Shown here: piece by piece, positions 1-11,539 of the stretch
Layout of the letters: the number at the start of each line of letters is the position of its first letter
Position numbering within the stretch: the first letter of the stretch is position 1
Source of the DNA: Galeruca laticollis
Lineage: Eukaryota; Arthropoda; Insecta; Coleoptera; Chrysomelidae
Length of the DNA: 64,000 nucleotides
Assembly (NCBI GenBank): GCA_963921935.1
Contig: OY998185.1
Coordinates: 32,890,487-32,954,486 of the forward strand
Direction of reading: 5' to 3'
Made by a program: the position numbers and the translations under genes
The notes under the pieces: model-generated
The model's input: the letters and a program-made list of their open reading frames with translations, nothing else
Databases searched by the model: none
Told to the model about the DNA's origin: nothing

Positions 1-734
1 ACAATTCTTGTGAACAATTAGAGAATCTTTGAGACTTTAAAAACAGAAATATCTGTTAAGCTCATTTCCATTTGAAAATACACTGTATACAGTAAATAAG
101 CTGAAGTGAAAACCTCTGTATGTCCGTTACAATTAATATTATATTAATCTAGTTGAAGAATATGTAACTTATGACAATGCATGCTCCAATCAACAAACAA
201 AATTCAATTATTTATTATTGTTCTAATTTAACCCTTTTACTTTGGGTTAATTAGAGGGAATGTAGGTTATCTGGTTTGGCGAAGGACCACTACGGCCGTT
301 TGTCACTGAAGTAACGATGAACCGTAGAATGAAATTAAACACTTATGTCACGTTACGATTTATATTGTCATGAAGTTATAATTTATTTATTTTGCGTCGA
401 CAATTAAGACTTCACTTATTATTTACGCGATAACTGAAAGTATTTTGCACATACTTCGATGATTTATGAAATGATTAAAGCTTAAGGACACAAACGCCGG
501 GTGATTTTATGAAATCAGGTACCTTGTTGTACCACGTTGTATGATGACAGAGGGTGTCTGAGAAGTGTGTCTGGGAAGTGGGTGAAAATATAATACTATT
601 CCTATTTATAGATAGTTTAAAGTGAGTGGGAAGTACACGTGTGTGTCTTTTTTGGTGGGTGAGAAAGTTTGAGATTTTAAATGGAAAAATTCCTAGAACA
701 ATAATCGTCTATATTTTGTATATTATGGTAGTGC
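1..734. other. Non-coding AT-rich stretch with one hairpin
   Basis: No reading frame here looks coding; the longest open stretches are short and composition-driven. The one structured site is an inverted repeat at 223-254, where CTAATTTAACCC faces GGGTTAATTAG across a 9-base loop. I cannot assign it a role. Confidence 0.5.
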
Positions 735-890
735 TGAAATGGAATTTTGTCGATGTGTGGGAAGTTAGATGTTTTAGAAATACGATATATTTCTTCAAGT
801 GGTGTGATCATTGAAATGGAAGTTTGTGGATGTGTGCGAAATTAGATGTTTGAGAATTATGATATATTTCTTCAAGGTCTGTGCAAGATA
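735..890. repeat. Two-copy tandem duplication, 78-bp unit
   Basis: A unit beginning GAAATGGAATTTTGTCGATG at 735 is repeated from 813 with scattered substitutions, and each copy ends in a shared ATATATTTCTTCAAG stretch. It is the first of several minisatellites clustered in the left 3 kb. Any short open frame here follows from the duplication and is not evidence of a gene. Confidence 0.75.
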
Positions 891-1095
891 TATGAATTAT
901 GTTATACAGGGGAAGTAAAAATAAAATCACAGGAGAATTTGGTATTCAAATCAAATTCGAACATATTGGGGGCGCGGGAAGAATGGAAGAAAGGTGAGAG
1001 ATGGCTGCTCTGATGCAAGATTGTGAATGAAAGTGAATAATTTTGAGAGTAACTATGTAAATAGGTGTATAGGGGTTATAAAGTAACCTAATGTT

Positions 1096-1430
1096 GGTGT
1101 CAGAGTGTTGTAAGGACTCTAATGTCATGAATGTAACGAATGAATAAGAGTTGAGGTTAGAGTGTTGTAAGGACTCTAACATCATGAATGTAACGAATGA
1201 ATAAGAGTTAAGGTTAGAGTGTTGTAAGGACTCTAATGTCATGAATGTAACGAATGAATAAGATTTGAGGTTAGAGTGTTGTAAGGACTCTAACGTCATG
1301 AATGTAACGAATGAATAAGAGTTGAGGTTAGAGTGTTGTAAGGACTCTAACGTCATGAATGTAACGAATGAATAAGATTTGAGGTTAGAGTGTTGTAAGG
1401 ACTCTAACGTCATGAGTGTAACGAATGGAA
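1096..1430. repeat. Minisatellite, 57-bp unit, six copies
   Basis: The core AGAGTGTTGTAAGG recurs at 1102, 1159, 1216, 1273, 1330 and 1387, exactly 57 bp apart. Each unit holds the inverted pair TTAGAGT / ACTCTAA (the first copy has C in place of the leading T's partner) around a 9-base loop. Because 57 is a multiple of three, the minus strand stays open as a 19-residue peptide repeat, which I treat as a by-product. The last copy runs straight into the 48-bp array. Confidence 0.9.
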
Positions 1431-1956
1431 GCAATATACTCTAGAAATGGACTAGAGTTGTAAACGATAAGAGTGTAAGCAATATACTCTAGAAATGGAC
1501 TAGAGTTGTAAACGATAAGAGTGTAAGCAATATACTCTAGAAATGGACTAGAGTTGTAAACGATAAGAATATAAGCAATATACTCTAGAAATGGACTAGA
1601 GTTGTAAACGATAAGAAGGTAAGCAATATACTCTAGAAATGGACTAGAGTTGTAAACGATAAGAATGTGAGCAATATACTCTAGAAATGGACTAGAGTTG
1701 TAAACGATAAGAATGTAAGCAATATACTCTAGAAATGGACTAGAGTTGTAACCGATAAGAATATAAGCAATATACTCTAGAAATGGACTAGAGTTGTAAA
1801 CGATAAGAAGGTAAGCAATATACTCTAGAAATGGACTAGAGTTGTAAACGATAAGAATGTGAGCAATATACTCTAGAAATGGACTAGAGTTGTAAACGAT
1901 AAGAATGTAAGCAATATACTCTAGAAATGGACTAGAGTTGTAACCAATAAGAAGAT
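1429..1956. repeat. Minisatellite, 48-bp unit, eleven copies with higher-order pattern
   Basis: The motif AAGCAATATACT starts at 1429 and recurs every 48 bp to 1909. Each unit contains a perfect inverted repeat, ACTCTAG / CTAGAGT, with a 7-base loop. The bases after GATAAGA vary in a four-step cycle, so copies 3-6 and 7-10 carry the same order of variants. That is a 192-bp higher-order repeat, evidence that four units were amplified together. Confidence 0.92.
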
Positions 1957-2091
1957 AATAATACCTTTGTCCAGGTATTCACATAAAAGAATAATACCTT
2001 TGTCCAGGTATTCACATGAAAGAATAATACCTTTGTCCAGGTATTCACATAAAAGAATAATACGTTTGTCCAGGTATTCACATGAAAGACT
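1957..2091. repeat. Minisatellite, 33-bp unit, four copies
   Basis: AATACCT recurs at 1960, 1993, 2026 and 2059 (the last reads AATACGT). Each of the first three units has the perfect pair AATACCT / AGGTATT around a 6-base loop. The unit is unrelated in sequence to the arrays on either side but has the same hairpin layout. Confidence 0.9.
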
Positions 2092-2097
2092 AAGTAA

Positions 2098-2418
2098 ATG
2101 AAGTAAAGAACGAGAATGTTTACGTCGATTCTATTTCGACAAGTGTGGTACCAGTTTGTTTTACGAGTAACGGTCCAGGAATCTCGGACTTCCCAGTGTT
2201 TAATGAGATAATGAGAGAAACGAAAGAGAATGTTTAAGTCGATTCTATTTCGACAAGTGTGGTACCAGTTTGTTTTACGAGTAACGGTCCAGGAACCTCG
2301 GACATCCCAGTGTTTAATGAGATAATGAGAGAAATGTAAGAGAATGTTTAAGTCGATTCTATTTCGACAAGTGTGGTACCAGTTTGTTCTACGAGTAACG
2401 GTCCAGGAATCTCGGGCA
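2098..2418. repeat. Minisatellite, 114-bp unit, nearly three copies
   Basis: GAGAATGTTTA (or a one-base variant) recurs at 2112, 2226 and 2340, a period of 114 bp; the third copy is cut off near 2418. Each unit has a small inverted repeat GTCGA / TCGAC. The minus-strand 38-residue repeat peptide follows from the period being a multiple of three and resembles no family I know. Confidence 0.9.
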
Positions 2419-2599
2419 TATGTAAACAAAAAGGGGGACCAAGTTGTGAAGGGGTGTGAAATTCCATGAGAGAGCATGGAAAGCTCATGTGGGTGTTTTT
2501 CCGGGTTTTTATTGTATCAGAATGAATGGTGCTGGGTAAGAAAGGGAACGTTTTTCTTCGGAGAACGTGGAAACTCCAGTGTAGCTTGCGCTACTCCCT

Positions 2600-2890
2600 T
2601 TCTACGCGGGGGAATGACTTGTATAGTAAGGGTGATTGTAAGAGAGTGTGCTCATGAGACTAGAGCAAGTACGAGTGCGTGCAACAACAAGTGAGTGCGA
2701 GTAAGTACGAATGAATGTGAATGCAAATGTAAATACGAGTATTGTACGAATAAGTGTAAAAGTATTATGAATGTGAGCTTTGAGTGCCAATATGAGTATG
2801 AGTATAAGTATGATTAAGGTGCAATTGTATGCTAGTGCAAGTAATTATGTAAGTGTGAGTTAGCATAAAAGTAAATGTAAGGTAGTGACC
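2600..2890. repeat. Degenerate short-period repeat
   Basis: A run of loosely repeated blocks such as GAGTAAGTACGAATGAATG and GAGTATGAGTATAAGTATG, with a blurred period of about 6 bp. It looks like an old simple repeat, continuing the satellite-rich character of the left end. No gene is supported in it. Confidence 0.55.
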
Positions 2891-3804
2891 ACGAGTGTTT
2901 AAGTATGATGAGAGAGTTTTTTCTAACTCTTTTGAGATTGTTTTTGTATATGTTTTTATGATTATAGATGTTTGTGTTAAGGGGACCCGACTCTTTTGCG
3001 GGTAAGAATGAGTTTTTAAAATGTTTTAATTAATGTAAAGGAGTTATTTCTGTTCTCGCCAAGAAAAGGAGGGTAAGATATGTATATAATGTTTTTGTCA
3101 AGTTGTGTTAAATTCACAGTGTCGTCAATGTGATTGTTTAAGTAACATATGAGTAAGGGGGGGATGCCGTTTTCTTCTAAACGTCACCCAAGTGTTTATA
3201 TTATTTTTTTTGTATACATTGTATTAGTAACATAGGTCAACAAAAAAAATTTTTTCTTGGTGCACAGTTTTTTTGAGATGATTTAAGTTATATTTGGGGC
3301 GCTGAATCTAAATATGAGGTCAGGTTTTCCCTATCAGCTCTAGTTTTTTAGATACTAGTTATACTTAAAAAGGTTACGCACCTGCTTGCTTTTATCCGCT
3401 CCCTGTTTTCACTAATGTTATATATCACTTTATTTTGGTCTAGTATTCAATTCGTAATTAAAAAAAAACATTATACAATCTATGTATTTATTTACAACAC
3501 CTTTAATAAAAAAATAATAATAAAAGTTCTAGGTATTTTCTAACAGTAACCCAGTATTAAACTACACCCCCAGTATCAGAAACGAGGGCACATTTGCATT
3601 TTATTGGGTTCTAAGAAATGACGACAATGGCTTATCAACACGTGCACTGTCGCGTCATACTGGCGCCACTTGCGGCGCCAGTTACGGGTTTCGTATTAAT
3701 CACTTGAACTTAAGTTAGTTAGTTGCAGATTGACCCCGTATAGAGTAGAAAGGAGTTGCGAAATTTCTTGAGTTTTTTTTGTTGTGCTTTTTTATTGGCA
3801 TATA
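2891..3804. other. Non-coding shoulder before the 3.8-5.5 kb gene relic
   Basis: No coding frame. A short inverted repeat GGCGCCA / TGCGGCGCC lies near 3662-3680, about 120 bp upstream of the first methionine codon of the following relic. The stretch near 3295-3360 may be non-coding flank belonging to that repeated gene unit; this is an inference from its position and character. Confidence 0.35.
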
Positions 3805-5507
3805 ATGAGTTCCACTGCTGGTTCCAGTAGAAGAAGTAAATCACCTTGATGTGTTTTGTTACATATGTGGGGAATTCGCTCTAAAAGAAAACAGAGAAGC
3901 TGTTAGTGACTTTGTAAGGAGAGTTTATCTTGGATACTTTGGTGTTAAACTTGGTGATCAGACCTTGGGCACCACATATGGTCTGTGAAACGTGTACAGA
4001 ACATTTACGACAGTGGACTGCTGGAAAAAGAAAATGTTTAAAATTTGGCGTATCCATGGTTTGGAGGGAACCCAAAAATCACTTTATTAAATATTATTTT
4101 TGCCTATTAAATCTCAATGGAATTAATCGAAACACCCATAGCAAGTGGAATTATCCTGATTTAGAGTCTGCAAGGCACCCAGTCGCTCATTGAGATGAAG
4201 TACCAATCCGCACATTTCATCAGTTACCAGAGCTTGGCCAGGACCAGCATTTTTCCTCTGATCACTCTTCTGAAAGTGATAAACGTGACTGTGATTATTT
4301 GGGGACGAAATAAATGCCCCGTTGTTTTAATAAAAATGAGTTAAGGTCGTTTAGACCTCAGCTGAGATCTCAACCTTTCAAAGGAAGCTTCTGAAATTCT
4401 AGCTTCTAGGTTGAAGGGCAAGAATTTACTCGAACAAGGAACTGAGATTACATGTTACCGTACTAGAGAAAAGGATTTTCTACCGTTTATTTTCTTAAGA
4501 AGACAATCTTGTATATTGCCAGGATAATAAAGGCGTTCTAGAAAAAGGGGACTTTGTGACTATTCTCCAAATGAATGGCGTTTATTCATTGATAGCTCAA
4601 AGCGAAGTTTAAAATGTGTCCTTTCACACAATGGAAACAAATATGGTTCAATACCAATTGGTCACTCAACGAAAATGGAAGAAGCATACGACACCATTGC
4701 TTTGGTATTGACAAAAATAAAGTATACTGAGCATCAATGGGTCATTTGTGTGGACTTGAAAATGGTAAACTTCCTTCTGGGTCAGCAGAGTGGTTCCACA
4801 AAATACCCATGTTTCCTGTGCCTCTGGAATAGCAGAGATAAAACACACCATTGGATTAGAAAAGAGTGGCCTAAAAGAGAAAACCTAGAAGTGGAAAACA
4901 TGACGTTATTAACAATCCCTTAGTTGAACGAGAGAAAATCATATTCCCACCACTTCATACTAAACTGAGCCTAATGAAACAGTTTGTGAAGGCTCTTGAT
5001 ATAACTGGACCGTGCTTTGCATATAGAGGTAGAAAAATGCCCCAGTTAAGTTCAGAAAAACTTAAAGTAGAGACATTCAACGGCCCACAAATACGGAAAC
5101 TTGTAAAGTACCTTGCATTTGTAGCATTCATGAATGAGGTCGAACGGAAAGCTTTCACCTCATTTGTTTCTATAGTTCAAAATTTTCTGGGGAATCGCAA
5201 GGCTGACAACTACAATGAAGTGGTCAACGAGATGCTCGACAATTTCATATCCCTTGGGTTCAACGTGAGCGTGAAATTACATTATTTGCATAGTCACTTG
5301 GACCGGTTTCCAGAAAATTTGGGAGACTTCAGTGAGGAACAGGGTGAAAGGCATCACCAAGATATTAAGGCTATGGAGAACCGCTACCAAGCAAGTTGGG
5401 ACGCAAACATGATGTCATATTACTGCTGGAATTTAAAAAGAAACTGTTTCCAAAATATGCACTCAACAGTTTCACGAGAACGAAGCTTTCAAAGTGAGCA
5501 TGAGTGA
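3805..5507 (+). pseudogene. Relic of a multicopy arthropod gene family of unknown function
   Basis: Read across several frames, this is one degraded protein. The first segment (about 3820-3965) contains HLDVFCYICGEF and a GVKLGDQ motif; a one-base shift near 3960 leads to WAPHMVCETCTEHLRQW and KRKCLKFGV, then YYFCLLN. Paired cysteines in these blocks suggest metal-binding sites. After a broken stretch (4200-4560) the frame resumes with EWRLFIDSSKRSLKCVL, ICVDLKMVNFLLGQQ and TKYPCFLCLW, shifts again near 4910, and ends with IVQNFLGNRKADNY, LHYLHSHLDRFPENLGDF and GERHHQDIKAMENRYQ before a stop at 5505. I recognise the family from many copies in aphid, beetle and spider annotations, where it is uncharacterised. 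Its copy number suggests a mobile origin, but I see no transposase motif. At least two frameshifts and several stops make it non-functional. Confidence 0.75.
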
Positions 5508-7143
5508 CTGCTAATTTTAATAATGCCTTTTATCTGTATTTTTGTCGAAAAATATACCAATTTTTCAAATTTTTGAGTAATATATTATAATGACACATAT
5601 TTCTGTTTTGTTTTTTTAAATTAATGAAGTGGTGAATTAAGGGGTTTTCACTAAAATTTAGTATTTCAAAAATTTTAGCACCTAGGCAAAAACTAACAAC
5701 ATCTTTGGGGTCAGGGCATCAAATTTATACAAAAACAGCTAAAAATTCCCCGGCACCAAAACCACCGTTCACCAGTGTAAAGCTTAGTTTTCATTAAGTT
5801 ACAATTCCACGATGTTAATATACAATTATGTTCCAGGACGAAAATAACAAGATGAGAATCTTATATATTGAAAAATTTATGAAAACTGATTTTTTTCATT
5901 TTTTTATATGAAAGGAATTTGGACAGATATAAGTCATGAATCAATGAAATTTACTCAACTCCCACCTTACTCAAGTTATACTCAAACGCGATTCTTCCCT
6001 GTACATTTCTTATGGGACACATGCACTCAAGCAATTCGAATTCTCATAGCTCCTCTTCTAATGAATGAATCTTGATCGTTTCCATCTCAGAACAATCAGA
6101 ATATTAAGTTCATTCTTTTGAGTTATTAACTGCTCAAATTCGTTGAGTTTGAGGAAAGTTATGAGTGCACAATCAACTGTACTCTAAATTTTTTCCAAAT
6201 ACTGCGGCCGACGCACAGTTAATATTGTCTGGAAGGTAAGTACTGTAAAATGATTTTATGTAATAATTACACCCTCTTATACATAGTCTATCCTAATGCT
6301 GCGGAGCTGCATGGGTCCTCTAGTAGTATATTATTTTATACAGAAGAGAAGTATGAATTTTCATGGCAAACCTGAATTGGCTTGCCAAACGGAGTGTGGC
6401 ATGTAATAGAAAGTAAACCATGAAAAGTCAGTTCTCGAAATAAAATAATGTGTTATTATTCACTTTAAGAACACCGCATGTTTTTTATGGAAAATGGGTC
6501 CCAGTCGATGGCTGAAAATCTAGTTTGACGTAGTTTATGATGTTCTGATCAAAGGTCTTCATGGGCACAATTTGATCTAAAGTAATTGTCTTTTTAGCTG
6601 CTGTTTAGAACATCTTTCAAGTTTTCACAGATAAGGATTTTGAAGCGTACGTTATGGAACGATTGAGACACTCGAAACAGCGACTCTTGCATGAGAAAAA
6701 GTAACCGTAAATAAACGATAGAATTTTCTTTAATCAGATTGGATTTCTGGATTTCTGTTGATTCACCGTAATATTTAATAAAATCTTTATGGTGTATTAG
6801 TTTTAATATCATTGAAAATCTATTCTAATAAATTTTCTGTGAACTAGCTGTAATGTATGTGTATCCGTTAAACTTTATTAATTCAGTTTAAAGTATGTTA
6901 CGTTATGGCAAGTACAGATTAATATACCCGTTGTTATTTCTCGCTTTCACTGAATGCGTTCTATAGTTTCCACATTTGTCATGTAATATGCTTAGACAAT
7001 TTTATTTTTTTTAGGTTAGATTCTAGGACAAGATATTTTTTTCTAATTTCTCACCTGTTTTATAAAATTTACTGTACTGTTTATTAATAGTGAATAAACT
7101 ATTTAAATTCTTTATTGCTCTTCTGCTATTTTATTTTAAGTGT
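5508..7143. other. Non-coding, AT-rich
   Basis: No coding frame that resembles a family. The first 250 bp are probably the 3' flank of the preceding relic. The rest shows no repeat structure I could confirm by eye. Confidence 0.4.
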
Positions 7144-8185
7144 ACAGGGTGAACATCTAAGAACGGCTGTAGGTCATATCTCAGAAAAGAATCACGGTAC
7201 AACTTTAAAAAAAAATACCTTCAGGTAAGGGATCCTGAAAAATCGCTGGAAAATATTTTGCAGTCTCTAAAATATCCACTTGGGGTGGAAAGAACAGTCG
7301 AAAACATAATACTGTGTTTATCTCCAAAAAACATACTAAGGGTGTCCTAAAAATACAATTTTATAAATTTTAATGAGATCATGAAAACATTCAATTACGG
7401 AGATTTTTTGCCATTCTTCTTCAAATAATCGGTGAGGGAAGGTTCAAACTTATGAACAAACGTATAACTTTTTCGTTTTTTTAACCGATATTGATGATTG
7501 TAGCTTCAATAAAGATTTTTTCCTGCTCAATAAAACTGATATCAAAATTAAACAGTTTCGTATTTTTCAAATGTAAAATGGAGCATTTTTTGAATTTTGT
7601 AATCTGCGGTTTTCACTAAATTCCTATTTTTTAACCCCTTTGCACCAGGATTTAAAAAATGCCTCATTACATTTGAATAATCTGAGAAAAATGGGAAAAT
7701 TATCGACTTTTTGACATAGCGTTGAGAAAATTGTTCAATTTTGTTATTTTTGGTAAGCATATCTTATTAAAAAGAAAAAACTCTTTTATATGACGCCAAA
7801 AACATTGATATCGGTTGAAAAAGAAAAAAGTATCATGACATTTGGTTATATGAAGTTTGAACATTTTCCCATACGTACTTGAAGAATAAGGACAAAAAGT
7901 CCCTAAGTAAATTTTTTCACAGTCTCATCAATATATTAAAAATTGTATTTATCGGATACCTTTTGTTGAACATTTTCGAACTCCTTTAGTATGTCATTTT
8001 TGGAGATAATCACAGTATTATGTTTTTAAGTATTCATTCCACCTCCTAGCAGATATTTTAGGAACTCAAAAATATTTTCCTGCGATTTTTCAAGGTCATA
8101 TTCCTGAAGGTATTTTTCTAAAGTTGTACCATGACTATTTTTTGAAATATGGCCGACAGCCGGCGTTCTTAGTTGTTCATCCTGT
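7144..8185. mobile_element. Foldback-type element, nearly a full-length hairpin
   Basis: The left end (ACAGGGTGAACATCTAAGAAC) and the reverse complement of the right end (ACAGGATGAACAACTAAGAAC) match, and the match continues inwards through blocks such as GGTACAACTTTA and ATACCTTCAGG, CATAATACTGTG with TTATCTCCAAAAA, and AACCGATAT. Near the centre, TTCAAATGTAAAATGGAGCAT (7565-7585) pairs with its counterpart at about 7657-7677. Both arms are therefore about 450-530 bp around a loop of roughly 55 bp. No transposase is present, so any movement would need enzymes from elsewhere. Arm similarity is only moderate, so the copy is old. No target duplication could be fixed. Confidence 0.8.
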
Positions 8186-10454
8186 GTTTGCTGATTAGGT
8201 ACAGAAACATCTATATGATGTCATCTAGAATGTTCGAGGTATATTATTTAGATGTTTAAATAATGTCCATACAACATCAAAGAGAATACACTGTATTGTT
8301 TTTGAATTGCTGGATTTAGATCATTGGTAAACTGTTATTATTTTTTAGACACTGCACTAACATCTACAAGATGTTAAAACGCATTTCAGAATGTAACTGA
8401 AATGTTGTTTTCAGTTCTTTATGGAGACTTCCTCTCAAATAAGCTCTAGTAACATAACAGTAATGTAAAAATGCAGCGCTTTAACATCGCTGAGAAATTA
8501 TGTTGAAACATCACAAAAGTTAACAGCCACAAGATGGGCATAAGCGGTTGTATATATGTGCATGTGATGACAACAATAGGAAAGAAGGGAAGAACGTTAT
8601 CACAATGTAATGTTGAATTAACATAACTGTAACATCTATTTGCATAGTGGTATGCTACTGAATATAACGATGACTATAGTATAATTCCAAAATTAGAGGC
8701 ATTAAATTCTCAGGAATAATTGACGAATAATGATCAACGTTGTCCGTTATTCTATTGATATTTAGCGGCATGTGATTGATTAAAATAGATGATGCTAAAA
8801 TAAATATTTTTAATCACAGCCTGACTACAATTGTTGTCGATTTAATGTAATATTCCTTAGGATTTAGTGCCTACTATCTTGCAACTGAACGATAGAAAAC
8901 TGCCCAAAATGTGAAGTAATAAGGTTGACTTATCTGCCATCCCTGGAATCCGTCAACAGGGAAATCTCATCCAGAATATATCTGAGGTATAATCATCAAT
9001 ATCTGTACTCATCAAAAACCCAGTACCAAAATAAGTAACCGTTGTTTCTTATAGCACCCAACAGAAAAAGGAGTATTCAAAGTGGGAAAAAGGAATTAAC
9101 GAAAAAAAGGAAAATATCTATAAAATAAGCAATTGCAATAAGTACTTCAACGAATTATTACGTTCATTCATGGTGATGACTCACCTCGGTTGGTATGGGG
9201 CGTCAATATGTGGCTTCTTATCGAAGTTTTGTTCAAAACCAGAATTTTGTTAACTGATTTCGGAGAACTACATCCAACGATATGTTACTGGCATTAAAAC
9301 ATCTATCACATCCGCTTCCTACTTGATTTCACCACAAAATCCCCGTTCAATAATCCGTTTAGAGCGTAGCACGTTACTCCACAATCATTGCTTTCGAAGA
9401 GAGAAACGGAAACATCCGTCACGCAAAGTGTCCTGTCCTCCTTTAGGCCAGTACATCTGTTGACCTTGGAAGCGTCCTAATAATGGTAATTACCCATAAA
9501 GATTGAAAACATTTTTATACCAATAACGCGACACTAATTGAAGGTTGAGTTTATTTGTTAACAATGCTTCAATAAATAGTTGAGTATCTGGAAGTTTAAC
9601 TTGTTTCGACAGACAAGGATTTTCTCAAAGAGATTTATTTTATTCATAAGGGAATTGGAGTGTGGAACTACTACAAAGAAGAAACCCATGTTAATTAAAT
9701 TTTAATTTAATATTATCTACTTAGATTTTTTCTCGTTTTATTATCGTTTCAATCGATTCAAGCACAAATTAAGGACACGTATCACACCAATTTTTATATC
9801 TAGCACACCAACAGCTCTCAGTAAAAATGTTTTTGAATTCGAGTGGGGCTAGGTAAACGTTCCTCCTCGGTTGGAATTTTTTCGCCATAATGCTAGCATA
9901 AGTGAAGGACATCAATTACAACCTAGCACACCAATTTTTACAGCTAGCACACCAACAGCATACGACAAAAATGCTTTTGAATTCAGCGCAAGAACATGTT
10001 AACGATAGCCTTTAGTGTAGGACTCTTAGCAAAATATGAAATTGAACTCATACCGTTTTCAAGCAACATGCCTCCATGAAAATTATCGGTAGTTTTGACG
10101 CACTTGTGTAATTGCAACAGAAATTTTTTTCCCGTTGTTTAAGCCGATCAGATGCCTTGATCTAGACAGGTTGCCACTACTACAGCCTACATTTCTCGAA
10201 AAAAATTCAGTCACGTGACCTAGCTGCAAAATTGATAAGTGGAAATCTCTCTAGCTTGACAGCTTCAAGAGTAGATGCCAGAATAACAGAAGTGTAGATT
10301 ATTTTTGACAAATATTTATTTACAATTAAAAAATAAGTATGTGTTATTTTTAATTGACAACATCAATAAATTTTTGTTTTTGTCAATGGCGTATAATGTA
10401 AAGAGCTGTGGGTTTTCTTCGCTAAATGTCTATGTTTCATGAAATAAAATTAAT
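8186..10454. other. Non-coding stretch between two elements
   Basis: No gene is visible. A perfect inverted repeat TAACATCTACAAGATGTTA lies at 8358-8376. A direct repeat at 9783-9984 is listed separately. Nothing else here could be tied to a family. Confidence 0.4.
9783..9984. repeat. Spaced direct repeat of about 60 bp
   Basis: Segments 9783-9840 and 9924-9984 share a block of two linked motifs, CACACCAATTTTTA and TAGCACACCAACAGC, followed by AAAAATG(C/T)TTTTGAATTC. The 83 bp between them are unlike either copy. The layout resembles part of a repeat array or two pieces of one dispersed repeat. Confidence 0.7.
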
Positions 10455-10458
10455 ACTT

Positions 10459-11527
10459 TGTCACAATCCTAAATTACCCGGCCTTGGGACTCTGCTCAGG
10501 TGGTTCGGCCTAAGTTACACTATTTTTTATCACCTCAATTGGGATAAGGTGAATCAACAAACAGAATTTCGGGACAAATGGATTTTTTTGACATACAAAG
10601 ATAAATTTATATAAACCGTATATTCTCAATACAAATACGAATAAATATCAGTTATTATAGTAGAAATGTCCAACTCAATATTTTATATATACCAAAAATA
10701 AGTTAGGGACTTATCTTGGGAAGACTCGGGACGTACAGATCGCAGCAGTAGTCAAGGTTTCTTGAGACGTCGTTGTCTTAACTGGACTCTGTCCTTAAAG
10801 GCTGTTAACGGTCCGTAGAGGTCCTCAAAGGTGCGTATAAGTCCTTAGAGGCTGCAGAGATGTAGGTAAAGAAATATAAATACAGGAGAAACAGTAGAAA
10901 ATTGAAAATTGGAAAGGAGGAATGAAATGAACAGGTAGGAGTTTATAATCCAATACGTACAAAAATTTGAATTTAATTTTCAAAATCAAACCACAGAAAT
11001 CTGTTCATCCTTAATCGTTCTGTTTCTATAATAATCTGAAAAAGCAAATTCAAATCGGAGGAAAATAACCATATAGAAAATCTGTTATAAATTCGCTTCG
11101 TAAAATAACTTTGGACGCCTCCAGAATTTTTTTTGAAGAAAGATAATAACGGCGAAGGAAAAATGGAAACGCCATGACAAAAAAAATGTTTTTTAAAAAC
11201 GAAATATTTAAACTAAATAAAAAAATCGAAATAGAATGATTTGTAAGCACACAGATACAATTTGAAAATACATAGATGACTTACCAGCCAGAAAAATTAA
11301 AAATCACCTACAAGGTATTATTTAAAAGAATAATGCTGAGTTACTTCTCAGCGAAGAATGAACAACTGTATGTATGTAGATATTTCAACGATGGCAAAAA
11401 CTATCACCGATGTGTTCCTAATATTTGAAATAATAGGATTAGAAATTAGAGGAGGGAGTAGCCGACGAATAAGTAACGCTCCAAAATAATCGATGAAAAT
11501 AGTAACATGTCTCAGCGACATGTTATA
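10459..11527 (-). repeat. 3' long terminal repeat of the non-coding LTR element
   Basis: On the plus strand it begins TGTCACAATCC and aligns along its whole length with 14024-15149. Its outer 5' edge (minus strand) reads TATAACATG where the other LTR reads TGTAAGATG, a change from the usual TG. It lacks about 30 bp near 10790 that the other LTR keeps around 14367-14400. The purine-rich tract lies directly next to it. Confidence 0.88.
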
Positions 11528-11539
11528 CCCTCTCCCCTC
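11528..11539 (-). promoter_or_regulatory. Polypurine tract of the LTR element
   Basis: The minus strand reads GAGGGGAGAGGG directly against the 3' LTR. That is where the plus-strand DNA primer of reverse transcription lies in LTR elements, and it fixes the element's orientation together with the primer binding site. Confidence 0.8.

Noticed and set aside
626..814. 62-codon plus-strand frame near the left edge
   Set aside because: It overlaps the 78-bp duplication, has no recognisable motif and looks composition-driven.
1429..1956. CRISPR-like array of palindromic repeats
   Set aside because: The units are joined without variable spacers, and the sequence is eukaryotic in every other respect.
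946..2477. Minus-strand frames with 19- and 38-residue repeats, possible repetitive proteins
   Set aside because: They exactly follow minisatellite units of 57 and 114 bp, have no signal peptide or start context, and abut non-coding arrays of the same kind.
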